NCBI GenBank assembly: GCA_963803065.1
Contig: CAWDKW010000005.1
Coordinates: forward strand, 1-64,000
Origin: DASXMT01 sp963803065
GTDB lineage: Bacteria > Actinomycetota > Acidimicrobiia > Acidimicrobiales > RAAP-2
Reading direction: 5' to 3'
DNA: 64,000 bases
Below are positions 9,371 to 17,564 of this stretch, in pieces. Both the position numbers and the translations under genes were made by a program. The notes under the pieces were generated by a model that was given only the letters and a program-made list of their open reading frames with translations, ran no database searches and was not told the DNA's origin. Each line of letters begins with the position of its first letter. Position 1 is the first letter of the stretch.

Positions 9371-10039
9371 TCACGGGCTGCCCGCCGGCGCCTGGACGAC
9401 GAAACCGACCCTCAGCTGCACCGGGCCGCTCTGGGTGCACCCTCTCGTGGCCGCGGGGATGAATGCGGCCGCTGTCTGGCCCGGTGGATAGACGCGAAGG
9501 CCGCGCACGGCGACTGGCGAACAGGTCGATGCGGGGAAGTTGCCGACATCGATCTCTTGCAGCGTGGCCTGGGCCACCGAGCCCGGCGCGAGCGTCACGA
9601 CCTGCTCGACGGTCTCGCCAGCGACCGGGGCCGTGCGCTCTGCCGCGCTGCCCACCTGTTGCCCGGTCGCTCCCGTCACGTAGGACACCCCGGGATATCC
9701 GTACAACGTGCAGGCGGAGGATCCGTTGTTGCGGAACTGGAGCGGGACATACACGCTGCCGGCCGTGCCGTTGCCCTTCCCCAGAGTCACGCTGAGCTGG
9801 GCCGTGGAACAGGGCTGGGTCGTGCTGGGCGCAGTGGTGCTTGGCGCTGTCGTGGTGGGCGCAGTGGTGCTTGGCGCTGTCGTGGTGGGCGCTGTCGTGG
9901 TGGGCGCCGTGGTGGTGGGCGCTGTGGTGGTGGGCACCGTGGTGGTGACGTCCGCCTGGTTGGGACCGGAGGTGCAGGCGCTGGCCAGCAGCGCGAGGAG
10001 CACGGGAGCCGTGAGCATGGCCATTCTGGCCGTTCGCAT
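9371..10039 (-). CDS. DUF4232 lipoprotein with Thr/Pro/Ala linker
   Basis: A 222-residue predicted lipoprotein. From the ATG at 10039 the leader MRTARMAMLTAPVLLALLAS leads to the lipobox LASAC. A low-complexity linker of TTTAP repeats (about 9810-9950) holds the domain off the membrane. The C-terminal ~140 residues match DUF4232 (SVTLGKGNGTAGSVYVPLQF, then SACTLYGYPGVSYV, and LRVYPP near the end), with cysteines in the usual positions. Function is unknown; the family is widespread in actinobacterial secreted proteins. Tail-to-tail with purU, 9 bases apart. A second start 48 bases upstream exists but would overlap the small gene at 10047. Confidence 0.8.
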   Translation of the reverse strand: MRTARMAMLTAPVLLALLASACTSGPNQADVTTTVPTTTAPTTTAPTTTAPTTTAPSTTAPTTTAPSTTAPSTTQPCSTAQLSVTLGKGNGTAGSVYVPLQFRNNGSSACTLYGYPGVSYVTGATGQQVGSAAERTAPVAGETVEQVVTLAPGSVAQATLQEIDVGNFPASTCSPVAVRGLRVYPPGQTAAAFIPAATRGCTQSGPVQLRVGFVVQAPAGSP

Positions 10040-10046
10040 GGACCGG

Positions 10047-10220
10047 CTATCCGAATTCGGGTTTGTCGAAGCGGTCGGAGGAGCCATGGCGTCCGCCGAG
10101 GGTCAACCCGACGACGGCGAGCCCGAGCGGCAACGCGATGAAGAACCACGCGGTCGGCCGGAGAAACATGGCGCTGAGAATGATGATCGCTACGGCAACG
10201 GGGATCAAGATGATTCGCAT
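10047..10220 (-). CDS. Small two-span membrane protein, unknown
   Basis: A 57-residue frame from the ATG at 10220, with two hydrophobic segments (IILIPVAVAIIILSAMFL and WFFIALPLGLAVVGLTL) and a charged end (DRFDKPEF). No family recognised. Its 5' flank is related in sequence to another intergenic region at 55127-55290, which precedes a 20-codon frame starting with the same residues MRI. This argues that the control region and start are real. The DUF4232 gene begins 7 bases downstream, so the two may be cotranscribed. Confidence 0.5.
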   Translation of the reverse strand: MRIILIPVAVAIIILSAMFLRPTAWFFIALPLGLAVVGLTLGGRHGSSDRFDKPEFG

Positions 10221-10395
10221 GGCTTGATGGTTCCCGCCGGTTGTCTCCGTTTCGTGCCGATGATGTGACAAATGCAGTGAGTTCGAGGCCACCCTGGCCG
10301 CCGGAGCCTAAGGCCAGGGTGACGATCGGGCACAGCCGCTCAAATCGTGTTGCAATTGTCACAATTATGCCGTCGGTCCGAGTCGAGCTTGTCTC
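10221..10395. promoter_or_regulatory. Conserved intergenic element, copy A
   Basis: The core at 10346-10384 reads CGTGTTG, CAATTG, ACAAT, GCC, CGGT and CGAGTC in order with short variable spacers. The same ordered words occur at 55239-55282 (copy B). The sequence close to the start codon (CCCGCCGGTTGTCTC, about 10231-10245) is also shared with copy B. Upstream position and conservation over about 150 bases suggest a duplicated promoter or leader for a minus-strand small gene. Confidence 0.45.
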
Positions 10396-10406
10396 ATGCT
10401 GGTGCT

Positions 10407-11132
10407 GTGATCGTCGCTCAATCGTGCCCAGCGCCTGTCGATGGTGAGTCGGATGGGGGGACTGGCGGCATCGGTGCGGTTGAGCGACGATCCATCCCGG
10501 GGGGCCGGTGGCCGGGCTCGGCCCCGCGCTCCCCGGGGGTTCCCGCCGCCGACGACGTGGCGATGCGGGCGGCCGACGGCGAGAGCCCGGACCCCTCCGC
10601 CTACCGGCACGGAGGCCCGGAGGTCGCCCACACCTCGCTGGTGGCCTGGGACGGCGAGCAGGCGGTTGGTCTGGTCATGGGCTACCGGCGTCCCACCCGG
10701 CCCGACACGCTGGTTGTGCGTCAGATCTCGGTCAGCCCGCCCTACCGGCGGCGGGGGATCGGCCGGGCGATGCTGGTTCGCCTGCGACAGCAGCTGTCAT
10801 GCGCGGGCGTGTGGTGGGTGGAAGCGAGGTTGCCGGCGTCGAGCCACGCCTCGAGGCGGCTCTTCCAGTCGTTCGCCATAGCCGCCCGGGCGCGCTATGC
10901 CGAGTTGGACCTCCCGCCCGACCGTTCGTTCCCGCCCCCGTTCGAGGGTCAGATCCTGGTGCGGGTGGGCGGCGACCCGTCACTCATCGGGCACCAGCGC
11001 CGGCCGGCCGGGGCGAGCCACCGCGATCTCGCCTCGATGCTGCTACTCGAATGCGGCCAGGTAGTCGGCGACCGCCCGGGGATCGGTGCCATCGTGACGC
11101 AAGCCGACGAACCGATCGGGGCGAACGGCTAG
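10407..11132 (+). CDS. EctA-like GNAT acetyltransferase, start unresolved
   Basis: A GNAT-fold N-acetyltransferase whose core resembles L-2,4-diaminobutyrate acetyltransferase (EctA). Matching segments are GYRRPTRPDTLVVRQISVSP, the acetyl-CoA loop RRRGIGRAML, ASRRLFQSFA and FEGQILVRVGG. Core homology runs from about 10533 to 10980. The N-terminus is uncertain: no start has a ribosome site, and the frame at 10441 (ASVRLSDD) may be the true beginning joined by an indel. The last 90 bases overlap the FAD monooxygenase gene tail-to-tail and look like antisense read-through. No ectB or ectC is nearby, so ectoine synthesis cannot be claimed; a related amine or amino-acid acetylation is equally possible. 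Confidence 0.65.
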   Translation: MIVAQSCPAPVDGESDGGTGGIGAVERRSIPGGRWPGSAPRSPGVPAADDVAMRAADGESPDPSAYRHGGPEVAHTSLVAWDGEQAVGLVMGYRRPTRPDTLVVRQISVSPPYRRRGIGRAMLVRLRQQLSCAGVWWVEARLPASSHASRRLFQSFAIAARARYAELDLPPDRSFPPPFEGQILVRVGGDPSLIGHQRRPAGASHRDLASMLLLECGQVVGDRPGIGAIVTQADEPIGANG

Positions 11133-12632
11133 GACCACGACGCCGTCGACGCCGAGTTGGTCGGCGACCGACGAGTCGATGCGGCCGACCGGTCGGCCCT
11201 CGGGCCGGGTGCAGAGGCCGATGACGGCATCGACCGGCGCATCGAGGGAGATCGCCTCCACTTCGGCCGTGAGCCGGAGGACGTCGTCGCCGTCGGCGGC
11301 GTCCCCGCCCAGGACGAACACCGTGTGGCCCGGGCGGTGAGCGAGCTCGTGCAGGGCACAGGGCTCTCCGCCCTGCGGTTCGACCGAAGCAGTGGTCGGG
11401 AGCAGGTCGCCGGCCCTCAGGCGGTCGTTGGCGTCGCCTCGAACCAGGCCGGCGTCGGCGTAGGAACGGTCGAGCTCGGCCGCGGCGACGGCCTCATGAT
11501 GGGACGTCGACGGGTCGGTGAAGGTCCGGCGGATCTCGGCGTCGCGCGCCGTTCGCTCGCCTCGGGCGGTCAGGGCCTGGTTGCTCTCGAAGGCGTCACC
11601 GGACTCGGCGATGCGCAGGGCGATCGGGCGGCGTTCGGCCTCGTAGCTGTCGAGGAGGGCGGGCCCGTCCGCCCCCTGGCAGACCAACGCCAGCTTCCAG
11701 CCCAGGTTGAACGCGTCCTGCATGCCGGTGTTCATCCCGTGACCCTCCGACGGCGAGCAGGCGTGGGCGGCATCGCCGGCCAGGAGCACCCGGCCCGACC
11801 GGAACCGGGACGCGACGCGGGAATGGCACTGGAACCGGCCCGGGTTCTCCACCGAGGCGAACTCGACCGACGGCGCGTAGCGGCGCATGGTGGCGGTGGC
11901 GTCGGCGACCAGGTCGCTCGTCTCCGACGTCGGGCGGACGTAGACCCGCCAGCGCCGGTGGGGGAGCGGGGTGATGATCACCGGCGGCACGTCGAAGTGG
12001 GCGAAGACCACGTCGAGGTCGTCGTTCCACCCCACCAAGGTGGCGTCGAACACCGCCCACGAGACTTCGAGGTCTGTCCCCGGGAAGTCGATCTTGGCCA
12101 GCTGGCGCGTCGTGCTGTGCAGCCCGTCGCACCCCACGATCCAGGAGGTGGCCACGTCCCGGCGTTCCCCGTGCTGCTCGATGGTGGCGACGACGTCATC
12201 GGTCCGCTCGTGGATATCCACGAGGCGGGTCGAGCGCATCACCGCCCCGCCGTGGTCCTCGAGGTAGTCGGTGAGCACCGATTCGGTGAACTCCTCGGAG
12301 ACCCCCAGGTCGAAGCCGTAGCGACTGTCGGCCAGGCCGAGGTTCATCTCGCCCAGCGGTTGACCGTCCGACCGCAACCGCGCCCCGCGAACCTTGACAC
12401 CCTCGTCGAGGAAGCGGTCGACCACCCCCAGGGCTTCGAAGATCTCGATCGATCGGGCGTGCACCACGGTGGCCCGGTCCCAACCCAGCGGGGCGTCGTG
12501 GGCGTCGATCAACAGGCAGTCGACGTCGCGCCGGGCCAGCTCGGAGGCCAGGAGGAGCCCGGTGGGACCGGCACCGACCACCACGACGGACGGATCTCCT
12601 TGGCGGCTGGCAGCCGCAGACTTCCCGGACAT
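11043..12632 (-). CDS. FAD-dependent aromatic-type monooxygenase (PHBH fold)
   Basis: A 529-residue flavoprotein hydroxylase of the phenol/p-hydroxybenzoate hydroxylase class. The ATG at 12632 (MSGKSAAAS) precedes the dinucleotide motif VVVVGAGPTGLLLASELARR. The DG motif is GCDGLHSTTRQLA. The GD motif that binds the FAD ribityl chain is GRVLLAGDAAHACSPSEGHG, followed by MQDAFNLGWKLA. A thioredoxin-like C-terminal segment (GHTVFVLGGD ... DGVVVLAVRPD) is typical of the larger members. The frame stays open upstream of 12632, but that part lies over the promoter region and the neighbouring gene. Divergent from the SQR-like flavoprotein. The substrate is unknown. Confidence 0.9.
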   Translation of the reverse strand: MSGKSAAASRQGDPSVVVVGAGPTGLLLASELARRDVDCLLIDAHDAPLGWDRATVVHARSIEIFEALGVVDRFLDEGVKVRGARLRSDGQPLGEMNLGLADSRYGFDLGVSEEFTESVLTDYLEDHGGAVMRSTRLVDIHERTDDVVATIEQHGERRDVATSWIVGCDGLHSTTRQLAKIDFPGTDLEVSWAVFDATLVGWNDDLDVVFAHFDVPPVIITPLPHRRWRVYVRPTSETSDLVADATATMRRYAPSVEFASVENPGRFQCHSRVASRFRSGRVLLAGDAAHACSPSEGHGMNTGMQDAFNLGWKLALVCQGADGPALLDSYEAERRPIALRIAESGDAFESNQALTARGERTARDAEIRRTFTDPSTSHHEAVAAAELDRSYADAGLVRGDANDRLRAGDLLPTTASVEPQGGEPCALHELAHRPGHTVFVLGGDAADGDDVLRLTAEVEAISLDAPVDAVIGLCTRPEGRPVGRIDSSVADQLGVDGVVVLAVRPDRFVGLRHDGTDPRAVADYLAAFE

Positions 12633-12828
12633 GTCCGTATTATTGCTTCCAGAGCACTTCCATATGGTTAGAGCCGCACCAGATGCAGCCACGTACAGCT
12701 GGAGCCAGGCCACGTCCATCGGTAGAGTTCTGTGCCGTGTCACCGAATGCGACACGTGAGAGAGTCGGGCCCGAGCCGAACTGAACCCATGAGGCTGCGG
12801 CTCCAGGTCGGCCGGAAACGAGAACCTG

Positions 12829-13971
12829 ATGCGAGTATTGGTGCTGGGGGCCGGCTTCGGTGGCCTGGAGCTGACCACCAGGCTGTCCGACGAGCTCGGT
12901 GACACGGCTGAGGTCGTGCTCATCGACAAGGCCGAGGGCTTCATCTTCGGCTTCTCCAAGCTCGATGTGATGTTCGGGAGGACGGTGGAGGAAGCCGTGC
13001 TCCATCCCTACCGTGACCTGGTCAAGCCCGGGGTTCGCTTCGTGCAGGCCACCATCGAGGCGATCGACCCCGAGCAGCGGCGGGTCGAGACCGACGCCGG
13101 CTCGTTCGACGCCGACATCATGGTCGTGGCCCTGGGTGCCGACCTGGACCCCGGCGCCACTCCCGGATTGGTGGAGGGCGGCCACGAGTTCTACACCGTG
13201 CCCGGGGCCTACGCCCTCCGTGACGTCCTGGCCGACTTCGGGGGCGGCCGGGTGGTGGTCGGGGTGACCTCGACCCCGTTCAAGTGCCCGCCCGCCCCGA
13301 GCGAGACGGCACTGCTCGTCCACGACTTCCTGACCGAGCGCGGGCTGCGGGAGAGCTCGGAGGTCTCGCTGGTCATGCCCATGGGGGCTCCCATCCCACC
13401 GTCGCCGGCGGCGTCGGAGGCACTGCTGGCCGCCTTCGCCGAGCGGGACATCGGCTGGCGTCCCAACCAGCTGATCGTCGGCCTCGACCCGGGCCGCAAG
13501 GTGGCCAGCATCGCCGACGGGGGCGAGATCCCCTACGACCTGTTCCTCGGCGTGCCGGTGCACAAGGCGCCCGCGGTGGTCGAGGCGTCGGGGATGTGCG
13601 TCGACGGGTGGATCCCGGTGGATCCCTCCACGCTCGAGACCGCCTTTCCCGGCGTCTACGCCGTCGGCGACGTCACCAGCGTGGGGACGCCCAAGGCGGG
13701 GGTGTTCGCCGAGGGACAGGCGGGGGTCGTGGCCGCCGCCGTCATCGCCGCGGCCACCGATGGGCAGACCTCGGTCACCTACGACGGGCACGGCCAGTGC
13801 TACCTCGAATTCGGGCAGGGCGAGGTGGCCCGGGTGGACGTGACCTTCGCCGCCGGCCAGGCACCGACCGGCACCTACGAGGCGCCCTCGATCGCATTGG
13901 CAGACCAGAAGGCCGAGTTCGGCTCGACCAGGATCCGACAGTGGTTCGGTCGCGACTGGTCGACCTTCTGA
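12829..13971 (+). CDS. Sulfide:quinone-reductase-like FAD oxidoreductase
   Basis: A 380-residue two-dinucleotide-binding-domain flavoprotein. The N-terminal FAD loop is VLVLGAGFGGLELTTRL. The second FAD contact is FPGVYAVGDVTSVGTPKAG. A Cys at about residue 153 sits in STPFKCPPAPSETALL, the position and wording seen in sulfide:quinone oxidoreductase and flavocytochrome c-sulfide dehydrogenase relatives. Two more cysteines (GMCVDG and GQCYLEF) occur further on. The first redox Cys expected near residue 125 in true SQR is not evident, so it may instead be a related NAD(P)H or quinone oxidoreductase. The ATG at 12829 is the first codon of the FAD motif. It stands alone between the monooxygenase and the DUF1275 gene. 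Confidence 0.82.
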   Translation: MRVLVLGAGFGGLELTTRLSDELGDTAEVVLIDKAEGFIFGFSKLDVMFGRTVEEAVLHPYRDLVKPGVRFVQATIEAIDPEQRRVETDAGSFDADIMVVALGADLDPGATPGLVEGGHEFYTVPGAYALRDVLADFGGGRVVVGVTSTPFKCPPAPSETALLVHDFLTERGLRESSEVSLVMPMGAPIPPSPAASEALLAAFAERDIGWRPNQLIVGLDPGRKVASIADGGEIPYDLFLGVPVHKAPAVVEASGMCVDGWIPVDPSTLETAFPGVYAVGDVTSVGTPKAGVFAEGQAGVVAAAVIAAATDGQTSVTYDGHGQCYLEFGQGEVARVDVTFAAGQAPTGTYEAPSIALADQKAEFGSTRIRQWFGRDWSTF

Positions 13972-14080
13972 ATTCGGCATCGGAGACTCTGGCCGGGCCG
14001 CCCACCACCGGCCGGCTCGCCACCTCGGTGGCCCGGTTCGAGCTGGCGGAGACCTGCTTGCGCTGAGCCGGCCCTGGGCG

Positions 14081-14827
14081 TCAGCGAGATTGGTCGGTTT
14101 GCTCGCCCTGGTCTCTCTTGTCCACGTGGAGCAGGATGGGCAGTGCCACCGAGAAGATGACCAGCGCGGCGACCTGGGGCCAGATCACCCCGTAGCGAAG
14201 GAGGAAGGCGCCGAAGATGGCGCTGACGGCAAAGATGGACAGCGAAAGCGCCCGGCGTCCGGCGCGGTGGTTGTCGCCTCCCGCCACCCGGGTGTCGGCG
14301 ATCAGCCCGACCATGGTCAGGGTCATGACGTTGGTGGCCAGGTCGGGGACGCCCCACTTCCGGACCGCTGCGTTCTGGACCCCCATCCCGAAGGCCAGGA
14401 TCCCGATCACCAGGAAGCGGGCGTCGCCGTGGTAGTGGGGGTGTACGAGCAGCGTCGCCGCCACCGCAGCGGCCAGCGCCATCCACTCCACGGCGAAGGC
14501 GACCCGGTGCTCGCCGAGCGCCGACCGCAGCCTGACCAGCCGGGCGCCCAGCAGCACGCCGAGGGCGAAGGCGCCCAGGGCGATCAGGTAGGGGAGCACC
14601 GGTTGACTGCTCGCCGTACCCAGCGTGCCGATGGAGAAGGCCAGGTACACCAGGTTTCCCGTCATGATCTCGGCGAACACCTGGCCCAGGCCCAGGTAGC
14701 AGACGGCGTCGAGCATGCCGCAGATCCCGGTGATCACGTAGATGCCCACCACCAGCGGGATCCGGGGTGCGGGCGGCCGCGCCCGGGCCGGTCTGCCAAC
14801 ACCTCGGTCGGAGCGTCGTAGCTGCAC
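14081..14827 (-). CDS. DUF1275 (YoaK family) integral membrane protein
   Basis: A 248-residue membrane protein with about six hydrophobic spans, starting with IPLVVGIYVITGICGMLDAV. It carries the DUF1275 hallmark GLGQVFAEIMTGNLVYLAF and later GMGVQNAAVRKWGVPDLATN. Transport function is often suggested for this family but not established. The ATG at 14827 gives a short basic cytoplasmic head (RRSDRGVGRPARARPP). The relic at 7011-7262 is a broken copy of the same family, so the genome has had at least two. Confidence 0.88.
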   Translation of the reverse strand: MQLRRSDRGVGRPARARPPAPRIPLVVGIYVITGICGMLDAVCYLGLGQVFAEIMTGNLVYLAFSIGTLGTASSQPVLPYLIALGAFALGVLLGARLVRLRSALGEHRVAFAVEWMALAAAVAATLLVHPHYHGDARFLVIGILAFGMGVQNAAVRKWGVPDLATNVMTLTMVGLIADTRVAGGDNHRAGRRALSLSIFAVSAIFGAFLLRYGVIWPQVAALVIFSVALPILLHVDKRDQGEQTDQSR

Positions 14828-14983
14828 GTCTGTCCCCTCTGGCCAGGATGGGAAGCGCCATGTTCGGCACGAGGCATCGTAGGTGACGGTCCATGCCGGC
14901 GGCTCGGGCTACCCGGGAATCGGTTCCGGGCTCGTCTCTCGGCATCCGGACCTTGGCTCTGAGAATCTTCCGTAGGCGGGGAG

Positions 14984-17392
14984 TCAGCGGGCGATCGTCG
15001 TCACGTGATCACCGTCGTCACGGGCCGGCCGTCCGAGGGGTGAACGCCGGGTGGCCCAGACCGCCAGCGCCAGTAGAGGTATGGCCACGGCCACGATGAC
15101 CAGGGCGGTGACGACGGCCTTTTCCGGCGGCGCGACCAGGTCGAAGAAGTGGCGGGCGAAGGGGACGACCCAGGCCAGCAGGCCGCCGAGGGCCATCGCC
15201 GCCACCAGCAGCGCCCGTGCCGCGGTGAGGGGCCGGGCGACCAGGGCCAGGACGGCGATCCCCAGGATCATCAGGGTGAGGGTGGCGATGGTCTGGGCCT
15301 CCGGGTTGGTGGCCCCGTAGGTCTCCCGGGCCAGCAGGTAGGCGGCCACGGTGGCCGCCCCGGCGACGACACCGGCGGGAAGGGCGAAGGCCAGCACCCG
15401 GTCGACGAAGCCGGCCCGGGCCCTCGGCTCCCCGGGGGCGAAGGTCAGGAAGAACCCGGGGATCCCGATGGTCAGCCCGCTGACGAGGGTCAGGTGGCGG
15501 GGGAAGAACGGGTAGGGCACGGCGGCGATGCCCACGGCCACGGCCAGGAGCACGGCATAGGCCGTCTTGGTCACGAACAGGTTGGCCACCCGCTCGACGT
15601 TGGCGATCACCCGGCGGCCCTCGCCCAGGATCCGGGGCACGGCGGCGAACGAGCTGTCGAGCAGCACCAGGCGACCGACGGCGCGGGTGGCGGCGCTGCC
15701 CGAGCCCATGGCCATCCCCAGGTCGGCCTCCTTCAGGGCCGGGATGTCGTTGACCCCGTCCCCGGTCATGGCCACCACGTGGCCCTTGGCCTGCAGGGCG
15801 GTGACGATGTCGCGCTTTTGATGGGGCTGGACCCGGCCCAGCACGCTGGTCTGGTCGATGACCTCGGCCAGCTCGGCCTGGTCGTCGGGGAGGCTCCGGG
15901 CGTCCACGGGGTGCTCGGCTCCGGGGACGCCGACCCGGGCGGCCACCGCTCCCACCGTGTCCGGGCTGTCCCCCGAGAGCACCCGGATCGTGATCCCCTG
16001 GGCCAGGAGGTACCCGATGGTGGCCTCGGCGTCGGGCCGGAGCCGCTCCTCGAACACGGCCAGGGCCGAGGGGGTGAGCCCGGGCGGCAGCGTCTCGCCG
16101 TCGAGCGATGCGTCCGAACGGGCCAGCAGCAACACCCGGCGGCCGACCGAGGTGTGCTCGGCGATCGTCGCCTTCGCCCCGGCCGGGAGCTCGGGCACGA
16201 CCATCTCCGGGGCGCCGACCACCCAGGTGCCCTGGGCGTCGAACTCGACCGCGCTCCACTTGCGGGCCGAGGAGAAGGGGACCACCTGGCGCACGGCCCA
16301 GCCTTCCGGCGAGGGGAGGGCCCGGGCCGCCACCATGGTGGCGTTGGGATTCGGATCGGACGCGGCCATGGCCCCGAGGGCCTCGCCGGCCGGCGCCTGG
16401 TCGAGCCCCACCACGTCGAGCAGGTCGATGCCGGGCTCGGTCAGGGTCCCGGTCTTGTCCACGCAGACCACGTCGACCCGGGCCAGCCCCTCGATGGCGG
16501 CCAGCTCTTGGACCAGCACCCGGCGACGGGCCAGCCGCACCGCGGCCAGGGTGAAGGCGGCCGTGGTGAGGAGCACCAGCCCCTCGGGCACCATGGCCCC
16601 CACCCCGGCCACCGAGCCCCGGAGTGCCTCGTCGAGCGACTGGTTGGCCCGGGTCATCTGGCTGACGATGAGGAGGATCCCCACCGGCACCATGACCCAG
16701 GTCACCAGGCGCAGGATGCGGTTGATCCCCTGTTGCAGCTCGGAGCGCACCAGGCTGAAGCGACGGGCGTCGCCCTGCAGCCGTTGGGCGAAGGCGTCGC
16801 CGCCGACCTGGGTCACCCGCATGACGGCGTTCCCGGCCACGATGGCGCTCCCGGACAGGATCCGATCGCCCGGGTGCTTCTCCACCGCCAGGGACTCACC
16901 GGTGAGGAGCGACTCGTCGACCTCGAGCCCGCCGTCGACCTCGATCCTCCCGTCGGCGACCACCTGGTCACCGGGGCGTAGCTCGAGCATGTCGTCGACC
17001 ACCACCGCCTCGACCGGCAACTCGACGGTGCGGCCCTCCCGCACGGCGTGGGCGCTGGGCGCGGTGAGCACGGCCAGGCGGTCCAGGGTCCGCTTGGACC
17101 GCACTTCCTGGACGACGCCGAACGTGGTGTTCACCACCACGACCAGGGCGAAGACGCCGTCCTTGAGGGGCCCGACGATCAGGATCACCACGAAGAGCGT
17201 GCCCAGGATGGCGTTGAACCGGGTGGCCACGTTGGCCCTGAGGATCTGGGCCACGCTGCGGCCGCTGGTCACGGCCACCTGGTTCGACCGGCCATCGGCC
17301 ATCCGGGCCGCCACCTGGTCGGCACTCAGGCCGACGTCGGGGGAGACGACCTCCTCCTCGCCGGCCAGCTCCTCCGCGTTCAGGGACGACAT
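14984..17392 (-). CDS. Cation-transporting P-type ATPase, CtpE-like
   Basis: An 802-residue HAD-superfamily cation pump. The start is the ATG at 17392 (MSSLNAEELAGEEE); a 24-codon upstream extension is unlikely. In order: N-terminal helices with GLSADQVAARMADG, the actuator TGES loop (DESLLTGESLAVEK), the TM4 ion motif AMVPEGLVLLTTAAF, the phosphorylation site VCVDKTGTLTEPG, the hinge MTGDGVNDIPALKEADLGMA, then six C-terminal spans. The PEGLVLL motif and absence of a heavy-metal domain resemble mycobacterial CtpE, a calcium-uptake ATPase; by analogy calcium is the likely ion, but this is inference. The frame is intact. No obvious operon partner. Confidence 0.9.
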   Translation of the reverse strand: MSSLNAEELAGEEEVVSPDVGLSADQVAARMADGRSNQVAVTSGRSVAQILRANVATRFNAILGTLFVVILIVGPLKDGVFALVVVVNTTFGVVQEVRSKRTLDRLAVLTAPSAHAVREGRTVELPVEAVVVDDMLELRPGDQVVADGRIEVDGGLEVDESLLTGESLAVEKHPGDRILSGSAIVAGNAVMRVTQVGGDAFAQRLQGDARRFSLVRSELQQGINRILRLVTWVMVPVGILLIVSQMTRANQSLDEALRGSVAGVGAMVPEGLVLLTTAAFTLAAVRLARRRVLVQELAAIEGLARVDVVCVDKTGTLTEPGIDLLDVVGLDQAPAGEALGAMAASDPNPNATMVAARALPSPEGWAVRQVVPFSSARKWSAVEFDAQGTWVVGAPEMVVPELPAGAKATIAEHTSVGRRVLLLARSDASLDGETLPPGLTPSALAVFEERLRPDAEATIGYLLAQGITIRVLSGDSPDTVGAVAARVGVPGAEHPVDARSLPDDQAELAEVIDQTSVLGRVQPHQKRDIVTALQAKGHVVAMTGDGVNDIPALKEADLGMAMGSGSAATRAVGRLVLLDSSFAAVPRILGEGRRVIANVERVANLFVTKTAYAVLLAVAVGIAAVPYPFFPRHLTLVSGLTIGIPGFFLTFAPGEPRARAGFVDRVLAFALPAGVVAGAATVAAYLLARETYGATNPEAQTIATLTLMILGIAVLALVARPLTAARALLVAAMALGGLLAWVVPFARHFFDLVAPPEKAVVTALVIVAVAIPLLALAVWATRRSPLGRPARDDGDHVTTIAR

Positions 17393-17564
17393 CTCGGGGT
17401 GCCGGTCATCGGACTCAGGACCGCACGGCGTGGAGCGGCACAGGGGACAGCGACACAAGGACACAGTAGAAGAGGGGAGTGGGGACAGCGAGTCTCCGGA
17501 TCACCACGAGCGGTAGCGAGGACCGGGCCGGATTCGGTTACGTTCTCTCTGCCCGCACCCGGCG

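Noticed and set aside
10407..11132. Ectoine biosynthesis operon
   Set aside because: Only an EctA-like acetyltransferase is present; no aminotransferase or ectoine synthase is near.
15149..16981. 610-codon plus-strand frame opposite the P-type ATPase
   Set aside because: A His/Gly/Arg-rich antisense shadow; the ATPase on the minus strand has all catalytic motifs.
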